From Lachnospiraceae bacterium (lineage in GTDB: Bacteria > Bacillota > Clostridia > Lachnospirales > Lachnospiraceae): a DNA stretch of 64,000 nucleotides. Shown here piece after piece: positions 54,296-63,545 of the stretch. Made by a program: the position numbers and the translations under genes. Every line of letters starts with the position of its first letter. The stretch's first letter is position 1. The stretch covers positions 264,990-328,989 of the forward strand of contig CAJTEW010000002.1 in the NCBI GenBank assembly GCA_910575605.1, in the 5' to 3' direction. The notes beneath the pieces were generated by a model. That model saw nothing but the letters and a program-made list of their open reading frames with translations, had not been told where the DNA came from and ran no database searches.

Positions 54296-54621
54296 CTACC
54301 GCACTTCTAATGGCGTTTTGCAGTGGTATCTATCCTGTGGACGCTCTTCACTGTAAAAACGCAGGTAATCTTTAATTGCATACCTTAATGAGGCTTCATC
54401 TGCTATCTCATACATCTGGTACATTTCTGTTTTTGTGATTCCCCAAAAACCTTCTGTTGGCCTATTATCAATACAGTGCACAATTCTCGCCATAGATTGT
54501 TTCATTTCCTGTTTTTCGAGTTCCTTTTTTAGTACTTTACTGGTGTACTGGAATCCCTGGTCTGAATGAAAAATAGGATGCGGTCGGCGAATGGAACTGG
54601 CATGAACCAGGTAATTCAGGA
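54296..54621 (-). mobile_element. IS3-family transposase (OrfB) C-terminal fragment
   Basis: Minus frame HPIFHSDQGFQYTSKVLKKELEKQ...CIDNRPTEGFWGITKTEMYQM...YLRFYSEERPQDRYHCKTPLEVR is the rve integrase core with the second catalytic Asp and the Glu of DDE. The N-terminus, OrfA and terminal repeats are absent. Confidence 0.8.
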
Positions 54622-54654
54622 GTTTGATTTCTGTAGGATTGGAGATGATAAGTC

Positions 54655-55107
54655 ATGACTGAAAGGCAGAAGATAATTGCGTATAAACTGGCCATACAGT
54701 CTGCGAAAAACAAACTAAAGCAAATATCAGGCATTGCTCTATTGGAACTCTACGGAGAAAACGAAAATTCGGCGCTGAATGCTCTGTGTTCGGCATACCT
54801 TTCCACATTTGAATATAACCCAAAACCCTATAGTAAGCTGCCGTATAAATCCCCGGAAGAAAAGATTTTTTCCTGGCTCATAGATACTATGGAGTTGAAG
54901 GAGCATGGTGAGTATTTTCTTTTTTGCGGCTTATGGAGTAAAATTAAAATATTAGATTTAAAGAGTGCCCTGCCCTCTTTATGGCGGATAGATAAAAATA
55001 CCGTAGGCTTTTTGCTTGTAGAAACAGATTTGAGCCGCATATTGGAATGCGGTCTCGATTCCCGTGATGAATATCATTATGTTATAGATATTTTGGAAAA
55101 TGTATAA
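54655..55107 (+). CDS. Hypothetical protein
   Basis: 150 residues, soluble, mixed helix and strand. No motif recognised. Starts next to the IS3 fragment; the Shine-Dalgarno (GGAGATGATAAGTC) is moderate. The frame is intact, unlike its neighbours. Confidence 0.5.
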   Translation: MTERQKIIAYKLAIQSAKNKLKQISGIALLELYGENENSALNALCSAYLSTFEYNPKPYSKLPYKSPEEKIFSWLIDTMELKEHGEYFLFCGLWSKIKILDLKSALPSLWRIDKNTVGFLLVETDLSRILECGLDSRDEYHYVIDILENV

Positions 55108-55122
55108 GGAGAGGAATCCCGT

Positions 55123-55508
55123 ATGAAACTGGATATTCAGATTAAAAAGGCCTGAGAAGCGGACCTTGATTAGATTGATAGACTTACGCAGATATATGAG
55201 ATTACTTAGAAACATACAAGAATTATCCTGGGTGGAAAAAGGGTATCTATCCGGTTCGCTGCGATACCGAAAAGGGGTTAATGGAAGATGCGCTGTACAC
55301 TGCCCGGCTTGGAGATCTGAGCGTAGGATTGATGATTTTAAAACACGAGCCGGAAGAGGGATATAGTAACGGCAGATGGCTGACTGAAAACGATTATAAC
55401 TGCATTTATGTCGCTTATATTCTTGCCGTCCACCCCGCTTTTCTAAAGCGTGGTATAGGAACAGAACATATGAAGCGTATGGGAATACTTGGCACAATCT
55501 TTATGTGA
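55123..55508 (+). pseudogene. GNAT acetyltransferase, multiply broken
   Basis: ATG 55123 reads MKLDIQIKKA then TGA and TAG stops; pieces in shifted frames read YPGWKKGIYPVRCDTEKG and MEDALYTARLGDLSVGLMILKHE...YILAVHPAFLKRGIG, a GNAT fold ending at the acetyl-CoA loop. The rest is missing. Confidence 0.7.
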
Positions 55509-55591
55509 AATTGTTATAAAAAGAAAAATATGTGCAGGGATTATTCCATAAAATCAACGAATTCAGGATAAAAAAAGCCTCACAGAATTTG

Positions 55592-56272
55592 TCAATGAAT
55601 TACTTGATAACGCAGTCTGAGATAGGAGTTTTCCAAAACTATACATTCCTGCAACTTTAACACGCCTAAATGTGATAATTCATTTTCTGACAGCAAAGAT
55701 TCTCCGTCAATCAGAGTAGGGGTATCTTTGCCGCCAATTAATACAGGAGCTATAACAATATCCACATAATCCAGCAGTTTTTCACGTAGAAACAGTCCAT
55801 TTAATGTACCACCTGTCTGTATCGTTATTCTCTCACAATTATATTCTGATTTCAGTTTTGTAAGGACATCTTTTAGGGAACGTTCCTTTTGATATAGGAT
55901 ATGGAGGTTATCTTGTTCTACTTCAAACGCTGGATGATTTGTGTTAGATGTAACTAACACAAATTGTTTTGACAAAGCACAGAAATAACGTATGCCATGT
56001 TCCGTTAAATGGTTATTATCCATAATCACAAAGGAAACGGGCGTTTTATGTGGCATTTCTTTTGTGTTAACACCGACCTTGGCCTGTACTCTCCCAGAAT
56101 TTAGTGACCATAAATCGGTTGTTTGTTCTATTTCATAATATTGACGTAACCCTTCTTTAACTCCTGCAATTTTAGGAAAGTCTTTATCCACATCTAAATT
56201 ATCTGATGCGCCGGTACTGATTTTGCCATCAAGAGACATTAACATAAATAATGTTGTAATGGTTCTGTCCAT
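55592..56272 (-). CDS. RibD C-terminal/dihydrofolate-reductase-like protein
   Basis: 226 residues. MLMSLDGKIST at the N-terminus and ITIQTGGTLNGLFLREKLLDYVDIVIAPVLIGGKDTPTL fit the RibD_C reductase fold (NADPH-dependent 5-amino-6-ribosylamino-pyrimidine reductase type). No deaminase domain and no rib genes nearby, so the substrate is uncertain. Confidence 0.8.
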   Translation of the reverse strand: MDRTITTLFMLMSLDGKISTGASDNLDVDKDFPKIAGVKEGLRQYYEIEQTTDLWSLNSGRVQAKVGVNTKEMPHKTPVSFVIMDNNHLTEHGIRYFCALSKQFVLVTSNTNHPAFEVEQDNLHILYQKERSLKDVLTKLKSEYNCERITIQTGGTLNGLFLREKLLDYVDIVIAPVLIGGKDTPTLIDGESLLSENELSHLGVLKLQECIVLENSYLRLRYQVIH

Positions 56273-56405
56273 TTTCTTCCTCCTAATTTTTGTTTATCTT
56301 TTTATTTGTTATTATATATTAAATAAATTCATTGTAAAGCAAAAGTGTTGTGATGCTTTGAGTGAAGTGTTCAAAGACCAACCCAGACCAGATATATAGA
56401 CGATA

Positions 56406-56449
56406 AAAAACCCTTAGCCATGAACGATTACCCACAGCTAAGGGTTTTT
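56406..56449 (-). terminator. Terminator of the guaA-like gene (shared hairpin family)
   Basis: 13-bp stem AAAAACCCTTAGC/GCTAAGGGTTTTT. Read on the minus strand, the 36-nt hairpin is nearly the same as the one at 59899-59938 downstream of the second guaA. Confidence 0.8.
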
Positions 56450-56603
56450 AAATATGTTTTTTTGCTGCACGGCCACCGGTCTGTCATGGCTGGGCCTCAA
56501 ACTACTTGATTATAAAAAGCATGATTTTTACACAACTGTTATTAAAGGACTATTTAAAAGTGCCCAGGCCCACATAGACGCTGGTATTCTTTGGTGTTCT
56601 ACT

Positions 56604-57896
56604 TTACTCAAATTCTATTGTCGCCGGCGGTTTCGGCGACATATCATAGCATACTCTGTTTACATTCTTTACTTCAGCCAGTATTCGCTCTGTTATTCGT
56701 TCCAGCACGTCCCAGTCTACCTTCTCAACAGAAGCTGTCATAGCATCTATGGTGTTTATCGCCCGGATAATTACCATATATTCAAACACTCGTGCATTAT
56801 TTTTCATGCCCACAGACTTAAAATCCGGCACTACTGTAAAATACTGCCATACTTTCTTATCAAGACCTGTTTTTGCAAATTCTTCCCGGAGAATTGCATC
56901 CGATTCTCGGACAGCCTCAAGTCTGTCGCGGGTAATCGCTCCGAGACACCGCACGCCAAGCCCCGGTCCCGGAAACGGCTGACGGTATACCATATCATGA
57001 GGAAGTCCCAGTTCTATGCCGCAGGCACGTACTTCATCCTTGAAAAGCTGTTTCAATGGTTCTACCAGTTCAAATTTCAAATCCTCTGGAAGTCCCCCCA
57101 CATTGTGATGTGATTTTACCATTTTTGCCGTCTTTGTTCCGCTCTCGATGATATCCGGGTAAATAGTTCCCTGACCAAGAAAATCAATTCCTTCAAGCTT
57201 TCTTGCCTCTTCTTCAAAAACACGGATAAACTCACTGCCAATGATTTTCCGCTTCTGCTCTGGGTCCGCTATATTCTCCAGTTTCCCGAGGAAACGTTCA
57301 GAGGCGTCTACATAAATCAAATTTGCATGAAGCTCGTCACGAAATACCTTTACAACACTTTCTGATTCATTTTTGCGCATAAGTCCATGATTCACATGTA
57401 CACATACAAGCTGCTGCCCAATTGCCTTTATCAGCATTGCGGCAACTACAGATGAATCTACGCCCCCGGAAAGCGCCAGCAATACCTTCTTATCCCCAAC
57501 TTGCTGCCGTATTAGTTCCACCTGATCCCCAATGAAATTTTTCATATTCCAATTTGCCTGTGCTTTACAGTCTTCAAAAATAAATTTTTTCAGCGTCCCC
57601 TCATCTGGAAGCCTTGAAAGCTGACATTCACATTTTGCCTGGGGATAATCAATAGAAATCATAGGAATGCCCAAGTCATAAAGCTCCGGTCTGACTTCCA
57701 CTGCCTGTCCGTCCACAACGCGATTTTCGCCGCCATTCAGAATAATACCTTTTATGTTGTCAAATGCCTTCAGTTCTTCTGCCGTAATATCGTGGGGATG
57801 AATCTCACTGTATACGCCCAGAGCACGGATCTCACGGGCGATTACGGTATTCTGCGTGCTGCCTAAATCCAGAATTACGATTAAATCTTGTTTCAT
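56604..57896 (-). CDS. GMP synthase paralogue with degenerate glutaminase domain
   Basis: 430 residues from MKQDLIVILDLGSTQ; AAGGAG precedes it. The ATP-pyrophosphatase domain is complete ([35 protein letters not shown]-terminal SPKPPATIEFE). The N-terminal class I glutaminase domain is shortened and lacks its catalytic triad: where the active protein has GICYG it has SIDYP, and there is no QFHPEV. It should need free ammonia or another amidotransferase. Divergent from a normal guaA. Confidence 0.88.
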   Translation of the reverse strand: MKQDLIVILDLGSTQNTVIAREIRALGVYSEIHPHDITAEELKAFDNIKGIILNGGENRVVDGQAVEVRPELYDLGIPMISIDYPQAKCECQLSRLPDEGTLKKFIFEDCKAQANWNMKNFIGDQVELIRQQVGDKKVLLALSGGVDSSVVAAMLIKAIGQQLVCVHVNHGLMRKNESESVVKVFRDELHANLIYVDASERFLGKLENIADPEQKRKIIGSEFIRVFEEEARKLEGIDFLGQGTIYPDIIESGTKTAKMVKSHHNVGGLPEDLKFELVEPLKQLFKDEVRACGIELGLPHDMVYRQPFPGPGLGVRCLGAITRDRLEAVRESDAILREEFAKTGLDKKVWQYFTVVPDFKSVGMKNNARVFEYMVIIRAINTIDAMTASVEKVDWDVLERITERILAEVKNVNRVCYDMSPKPPATIEFE

Positions 57897-58176
57897 AGGT
57901 AATGTTCTCCTTATCTTTTTTGTATTTGACTGTAACTGCCATACCTTCCAGAGCAAGCGATTCCCTGCCTCTTTACTTCCAGAAAGTAATCCTCACAACT
58001 ACATTTGCTACATTATAGCAGACAAATATAGAAAATGTATAGAGGATGCTACATTTTGTGCATTATATTTTTAAAGAAGCATTGTAAATATAAGAAGGCT
58101 AATTTATAATGAGACGTGGAAAATACGTAACAGCGAAAATACCTGCATTGTTACAAAGCATAAGGGAGGAATACGT
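57897..58176. promoter_or_regulatory. Divergent control region of the two guaA genes
   Basis: Plus strand: TTGTAA (58083-58088), 16 nt, TATAAT (58105-58110) for guaA. The minus-strand leader is ~100 nt long with a small TTACTTTC-type hairpin. I see no purine-riboswitch core. Confidence 0.4.
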
Positions 58177-59724
58177 ATGAGAAGAGAATTCGTAATTGTA
58201 TTAGATTTTGGTGGGCAGTATAACCAGCTTGTAGCCAGACGCGTTCGTGAATGTAATGTGTACTGTGAGATCTATTCTTATAAAACAGATATTGAAAAAA
58301 TTAAGGAAATGCAGCCAAAAGGAATCATTTTGACTGGCGGCCCCAACAGCTGCTATGAAGCTGACTCGCCTGCCTGTAAGAAAGAATTGTTTGAGCTTGG
58401 CATACCGGTTCTGGGAATTTGCTACGGCGCGCAGCTTATGTCTTTCGTACTTGGGGGAACGGTAGCGCGTGCTGACGTCAGAGAATATGGAAAAACAGAA
58501 GTTTTGATAGATAAAACCACATCCCCCCTATTTACCGATGTTTCTCCGAAAACAATTTGCTGGATGAGCCATTTTGATTCCATTTTCAGGGCGGCTCCCG
58601 GTTTTGAGGTTACAGCCCATACGGCAGACTGCCCGGTAGCAGCGGCAGAAAATGAAGCTGCCGGTCTTTATGCTGTTCAGTTTCATCCAGAAGTACTGCA
58701 TACGGCAGAAGGTACAAAAATACTTTCAAATTTTGTCCTTGGCGTTTGCGGCTGCACCGGTGAATGGAGAATGGATTCATTCGTAGAGGAATCCATCCGT
58801 CAGATTCGTGACAAGGTAGGAAACGGCCGGGTACTCTGCGCGTTATCTGGCGGCATAGATTCTTCTGTGGCGGCGGTTCTGTTGTCAAAGGCGGTAGGCG
58901 CACAGCTTACATGTGTGTTCGTAGACCATGGTCTTCTCCGCAAAAATGAAGGAGATGAGGTGGAAAAAGTATTTGGATCAGAAGGCGCCTATGACTTGAA
59001 TTTTATCCGTGTAAATGCCCAGCAACGGTTTTATGATAAGCTTGCCGGAGTATATGAGCCGGAAAAAAAGCGTAAAATAATCGGCGAAGAATTTATCCGT
59101 GTTTTTGAAGAGGAAGCAAAAAAAATCGGCGCCGTAGATTTTCTCGTGCAGGGAACTATTTACCCTGATATAGTAGAAAGCGGACTGGGCGGAGAATCTG
59201 CTGTAATTAAATCTCATCATAACGTAGGCGGTCTGCCGGATTATGTGGACTTCAAAGAGATTATTGAACCGCTCCGGGATTTGTTTAAAGACGAAGTCAG
59301 AAAAGCTGGACTTGAACTTGGAATTCCGGAATACCTTGTATTTCGTCAGCCATTTCCCGGACCTGGACTGGGAGTTCGTATTATTGGTGAAGTGACGGCT
59401 GATAAGGTAAAGATCGTGCAGGATGCCGATGCAATTTACCGGGAGGAAATTGAAAAAGCCGGACTTTCCCAGGGAATCGGACAATATTTTGCAGCGCTTA
59501 CCAATATGCAGAGCGTCGGTGTTATGGGGGATGAAAGAACCTACGATTATGCGGTGGCTCTCCGGGCGGTGAATACGGTGGACTTTATGACAGCAGAGGC
59601 AGCAGAAATTCCGTTCTCAGTGCTTAACAAAGTGATGAGCCGGATTATCAACGAGGTGAAAGGTGTAAATCGGGTATTGTATGATTTAACAAGTAAGCCG
59701 CCGGGGACGATAGAGTTTGAATAA
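58177..59724 (+). CDS. guaA: GMP synthase (glutamine-hydrolysing)
   Basis: 515 residues. Glutaminase domain with nucleophile Cys82 in GICYGAQL and QFHPEV His-Glu; P-loop LSGGIDSS; dimerization domain ending [10 protein letters not shown]. Converts XMP, glutamine and ATP to GMP. The 3' end of guaA is a well-known integration site for mobile elements, and an integrase module follows directly. AGGGAGGA precedes ATG. Confidence 0.95.
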   Translation: MRREFVIVLDFGGQYNQLVARRVRECNVYCEIYSYKTDIEKIKEMQPKGIILTGGPNSCYEADSPACKKELFELGIPVLGICYGAQLMSFVLGGTVARADVREYGKTEVLIDKTTSPLFTDVSPKTICWMSHFDSIFRAAPGFEVTAHTADCPVAAAENEAAGLYAVQFHPEVLHTAEGTKILSNFVLGVCGCTGEWRMDSFVEESIRQIRDKVGNGRVLCALSGGIDSSVAAVLLSKAVGAQLTCVFVDHGLLRKNEGDEVEKVFGSEGAYDLNFIRVNAQQRFYDKLAGVYEPEKKRKIIGEEFIRVFEEEAKKIGAVDFLVQGTIYPDIVESGLGGESAVIKSHHNVGGLPDYVDFKEIIEPLRDLFKDEVRKAGLELGIPEYLVFRQPFPGPGLGVRIIGEVTADKVKIVQDADAIYREEIEKAGLSQGIGQYFAALTNMQSVGVMGDERTYDYAVALRAVNTVDFMTAEAAEIPFSVLNKVMSRIINEVKGVNRVLYDLTSKPPGTIEFE

Positions 59725-59895
59725 ACAAAAATGTTTAGCAAATTCAGTGTTTATGCGGGTTTGCGGGCTTTTAAAAGGTCTTTTGATAACAAATTGATAA
59801 CAGTCGTTTGAGTGCGATTATTCTTGTTGTCTAATGGTTTACAGGTGGCAGAATAATTTGCATGAGGTTTGGATGGCTGAAATAAATCCATATTA
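59725..59895. other. Left end of an integrated element at the guaA 3' end
   Basis: No gene. Contains TTTTGATAACAAATTGATAACA, tandem TGATAACA-type sites like integrase arm-binding repeats. The other att copy lies beyond the window, so the direct repeat could not be checked. Confidence 0.4.
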
Positions 59896-59898
59896 GAA

Positions 59899-59938
59899 AC
59901 GCCCTTAGCTGTGGGTAGTAACTCATGGCTAAGGGCGT
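59899..59938. terminator. Bidirectional terminator after guaA
   Basis: 11-bp stem ACGCCCTTAGC/GCTAAGGGCGT plus extra pairing, followed by TTTTTGTCG. Serves guaA and the convergent XRE gene. Nearly identical loop and stem to 56406-56449. Confidence 0.8.
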
Positions 59939-59952
59939 TTTTGTCGTGCTTG

Positions 59953-60483
59953 TCAATCGGTTTTCAGTTTGTCCTTGAACGTTTCGACTAAGGTATTGCT
60001 CAATTCATCAGAGGGAGATTTCGCCCAATGCTGCGTAGAGTCAAACTTTGGATAATTATACCGCCACTGGTCGTAATCTTCCCTGCTGATTTCCTCGGCA
60101 GAGAGATTGTCCGCCTGCTCTTTCCAAGCGCAGAGCATTTTCAGCAGTTCGGTGGCATCTTTGCTTTTACCTTTGTTGACCTTTAAGCAGACTTCACCGT
60201 CTGTTTCACTAATAGTAAGACCGTAAATGTCCTCAAGGGCAAATAAGGTGTGCATAAGCCCGATGTAGCTGTCAATGTCGGGTATGTCCAGTGCTTGCGG
60301 CGCAACGTCAAGAGCCTGTGCCAGTGCAGCCGTCAAGTCTGCCTTTGGCTTGCGTGAGCCAGTTTCATATTGTGCCAGCCGCACGTCTGCGCTCCGTTCG
60401 GGAAACCCGACAAGCATACCAAGGTATTTCTGTGTCATGCCCCGCATGATGCGGAAAAAATGTATTCTTTCGCCAATAGCCAT
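59953..60483 (-). CDS. XRE-family repressor of the integrated element
   Basis: 176 residues. HTH GERIHFFRIMRGMTQKYLGMLVGF...RLAQYETGSRKPKADLTAALAQAL, then a helical C-terminal domain as in Tn916-family and phage regulators. Divergent from the excisionase-integrase operon. Confidence 0.85.
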   Translation of the reverse strand: MAIGERIHFFRIMRGMTQKYLGMLVGFPERSADVRLAQYETGSRKPKADLTAALAQALDVAPQALDIPDIDSYIGLMHTLFALEDIYGLTISETDGEVCLKVNKGKSKDATELLKMLCAWKEQADNLSAEEISREDYDQWRYNYPKFDSTQHWAKSPSDELSNTLVETFKDKLKTD

Positions 60484-60499
60484 AATGTTTCACTCCCTG

Positions 60500-60617
60500 T
60501 TCTTATGTTTATAATGAGTATAGCATATATGTTTAATTAAAGTCAAGATAAGCAAAACAAAAAAGTTTAATATTTTCTTGCAAACCTATTGACAAAAGCA
60601 TAAATGCTTAGTATAAT
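60500..60617. promoter_or_regulatory. Divergent promoters with operator palindromes
   Basis: Plus: TTGACA (60589-60594), 17 nt, TATAAT (60612-60617), with palindrome AAGCATAAATGCTT in the spacer and TAAGCAAATAAGCTTA just after. Minus: TTGACT ... TATACT for the XRE gene. The palindromes are probable XRE sites. Confidence 0.7.
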
Positions 60618-60785
60618 ACAGAAAACTAAGCAAATAAGCTTAATGAAAAATAAATGACCGTCTAAATTAGATACTTTGCGAGGACTTTCTGAAAGGAAAT
60701 GAGCGAGGACAACGCCGCTGAAGCAGGGGCAGGAACTGAATTTAGGGAAAACGGCGCAACAAGGTTTTATGAAAGGACTGATTCT

Positions 60786-60986
60786 ATGGAGAACAAATTT
60801 ATTCGTGTGGATGAGGTGGCGCAAGAACTTTCTGTATCAAAACCATATGCTTATAAACTTATTAAAAAATTGAATGATGAACTAAAAGAGAAAGGGTTTA
60901 TTACGATTGCAGGAAGGATTAACCGCCAGTATTTTCAAGAAAGATTCTACGGAGCAAGGCAAGAGCGAGGAAAGGAGGAAATGTAA
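60786..60986 (+). CDS. Excisionase (MerR-like HTH)
   Basis: 66 residues from MENKFIRVDEVAQELSVSKPYAYKLIKKLN; small winged helix of Tn916-Xis type. GAAAGGA upstream. Directly abuts the integrase start. Confidence 0.8.
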   Translation: MENKFIRVDEVAQELSVSKPYAYKLIKKLNDELKEKGFITIAGRINRQYFQERFYGARQERGKEEM

Positions 60987-61967
60987 ATGCCAGTATTTAA
61001 AAATGGGGGCAACGGCACTTGGTATGTAATGGCTCGGTATGTGAATTGGAAAGGGGAACGCAAGCAGAAATGTAAGCGAGGGTTTGTCACAAAACGGGAA
61101 GCGCAGGAATGGGAACGCAAATTCCAGTTGCAGAATGCCGCTGACCTTGATATGGATTTTGAAGCTTTTACAGAGCTTTATACAAATGATATAAAAAATC
61201 GCCTGAAAGAGAACACATGGCTGACAAAAGAGCATATTATTCGGACAAAGATTCTTCCGTATTTTGGAAGGTTAAGGATTAATGAGATTACAACAAAAGA
61301 AATTATCGCATGGCAGAATGAGCTACTTGCTTATCGAGATGAAAAGAGGAATCCTTATTCACAGACTTATCTGAAAACTGTGCATAATCAGCTTTCTGCT
61401 ATTTTTAACCATGCAGTACGATATTATGATTTACGTTCCAATCCTGCGGTAAAGGTGGGAAATATGGGGAGAGAAGAACACAAGGAAATGTTATTTTGGA
61501 CGAAAGAGGAATATAAGAAGTTTGCGGATGAAATGATGGATAAGCCGGTTTCCTTTTACGCTTTTGAAATGCTTTACTGGTGTGGTATCCGAGAGGGTGA
61601 ATTATTAGCCTTAACTGCTGCGGATTTTAACTTTAATAAAGAAACGGTTACGATTAACAAATCCTATCAGCGTTTGCATGGCGAAGATGTGATTACTACG
61701 CCGAAAACAAAAAAGAGTAACCGTACAATTAAAATGCCAAAGTTTCTCTGTGAAGAAATGCAGGAGTATATCGGTATGCTTTATGGAATAAAAAAGAAAG
61801 ACCGTATTTTTATAGTTACAAAGAGCTATTTGCATCATGAGATGGACAGAGGGGCAAAAGCTGCGGGTGTAAAGCGTATACGGATTCATGATTTACGGCA
61901 CCCGTATGTCAAGCCCACGACAAAAAAATTTACAACTTTTTTTGAGGGTTTCCGGGCAGCCGCATAG
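60987..61967 (+). pseudogene. Tyrosine integrase cut by a second element
   Basis: AP2-like N-terminus (GGNGTWYVMARYVNWKGERK), SAM-like core-binding domain, and catalytic domain to RIHDLRH. After HDLRH at about 61902 the sequence changes to VKPTTKKFTTFFEGFRAAA and stops; the last His/Trp box and the nucleophile Tyr are missing. The break coincides with the start of a serine-recombinase element. Confidence 0.85.
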
Positions 61968-62000
61968 CTGCCCGTAGTTGCTTAATACGGTATTCATGGC

Positions 62001-63545
62001 TCACGCCTCCTTTCCTGGTTCGCTTATTCCTAAGAAATCCTGTGTCACATATTCAATCTCGATCCGGTCTCCCGGAAAGATATAGACCTTACTGATAAGC
62101 CTGTCAATCAGGGCTTGCGTCAGTGTGTCGGCGCTGCCTACTTCCTGAACGATCTCACGCTGTTTCAGCTTTGCTTCATAATCGCTCTGTATCTGCCTGG
62201 TCTGTGCGGTAATGGCGGCATGGACATTCCTTGCTTGCACCAGTTCCGCATCATATACCGCCTTGCGCTCCTGATAGGTTTCCAGGTCAATCTCTCCAAG
62301 TGCATACTGTTCATAAAGCTGCCGTTTGCTGTCCTGAATAAAGCGCAGCTTTTCTTCGTGCTCGGCCTGCTGGACCGTCTGCAAATTCAGCTTATCCTTG
62401 CTGCTGTCAATCCCCAGCGCCGGACACATCTGTGCCCGGATTGTTTCAAGGACCGCCTGCTCCAGATCAGCCATTTTCACTCGCACCCCATGGCAGGGGA
62501 GGGTTTCTGCCACTTCGGAGTGACGGCAGTAAAACCACGTTCCATTTCTAAGTGACATAGCATGGTCGCAGCATCCGCAGAATACTTTCCCGCGGAGAAG
62601 GTAGTCGCGCCGTTTTTTATTCGGAAGGGAGAAACGCCTGATCGAAGCGTTGGCTTTCTCAAACAGCTCCATGCTTACGATTGCCGGGTGGTGGTCCGGT
62701 ATTTTGAACCATTCGCTTTCATCCTTTAGCTTCATGCGGCGGCTGCCGATTTCCTGTACCTTACGCTTGCCGATCACATAGGTGCCGATATACCGCTGGT
62801 CCTCCAGCATCCGCAGGACCGTTGAGCTACTCCAGACGCCGTGTGTCCTGGACACATTATAATGGTCTTTCCCTTTATCCCTCCGGTATTCCCCAGGTGT
62901 AGGGATATTCATGGCATACAGTTTCCGCGTGATCTCGGCAGCCGTATTGCCGTCAGCCGCCCATTCAAATATCTGCCGTACAATCCCTGCAACGTCCTCG
63001 TCCGGCTCCATGCGCCCGTCCGCGCTCTTGCGGTAGCCATAGGGACAGATAACGCTCTGGTACTCGCCCCGGCGCATCTTTGCATATTTGGCGCTTTTCG
63101 TTTTCATGGACATATCCCGGCTGTAACATTCGCTGATAAGATACTTAAAGGCAACGTCAATCCCTCCGGTATCTCCTTTGAAATTGGCGGTGTCAAAATC
63201 GTCACTGACGGAGATAAACCGGGTATGGTAGAGCGGAAATACCCGCTCTATGAAATAGCCGGTCTCAATGCTGTTGCGCCCAAACCGGGAGAGGTCTTTT
63301 ACGATAATACAGTCGATCTTCCCGGCCTGGACCATCGTCAAAAGCTCCTGTACCGCAGGGCGCTCAAAATTCGTACCCGTATGGCCGTTATCAACAAATT
63401 CCAGGACCTCGCCGTCATCCCATTCCGGCAGCGACATAGCCTTTTCCCGGAGGATCAGCTTTTGGTTGGGAATACTCAAACTCTCGGTCTTAAAGTCCTC
63501 CACGGACAGGCGGATATAAAGGGCGATTACATATTTTTTGTGCAT
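62001..63545 (-). CDS. Large serine recombinase of the nested element
   Basis: 514 residues. Catalytic Ser in ALYIRLSVED, KDLSRFGRN active-site helix, recombinase domain, zinc ribbon (CGCCDH ... C), long coiled coil and final YVTQDFLGI. Of the TnpX/Tn4451-like type with a neighbouring second recombinase. Richer in G+C than the genes around it, indicating recent arrival. The gene overlaps its upstream neighbour by 19 nt. Confidence 0.92.
   Translation of the reverse strand: MHKKYVIALYIRLSVEDFKTESLSIPNQKLILREKAMSLPEWDDGEVLEFVDNGHTGTNFERPAVQELLTMVQAGKIDCIIVKDLSRFGRNSIETGYFIERVFPLYHTRFISVSDDFDTANFKGDTGGIDVAFKYLISECYSRDMSMKTKSAKYAKMRRGEYQSVICPYGYRKSADGRMEPDEDVAGIVRQIFEWAADGNTAAEITRKLYAMNIPTPGEYRRDKGKDHYNVSRTHGVWSSSTVLRMLEDQRYIGTYVIGKRKVQEIGSRRMKLKDESEWFKIPDHHPAIVSMELFEKANASIRRFSLPNKKRRDYLLRGKVFCGCCDHAMSLRNGTWFYCRHSEVAETLPCHGVRVKMADLEQAVLETIRAQMCPALGIDSSKDKLNLQTVQQAEHEEKLRFIQDSKRQLYEQYALGEIDLETYQERKAVYDAELVQARNVHAAITAQTRQIQSDYEAKLKQREIVQEVGSADTLTQALIDRLISKVYIFPGDRIEIEYVTQDFLGISEPGKEA

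Noticed and set aside
57897-58176. Purine riboswitch between the guaA genes
   Set aside because: The conserved core and paired loops of purine riboswitches are not seen on either strand.
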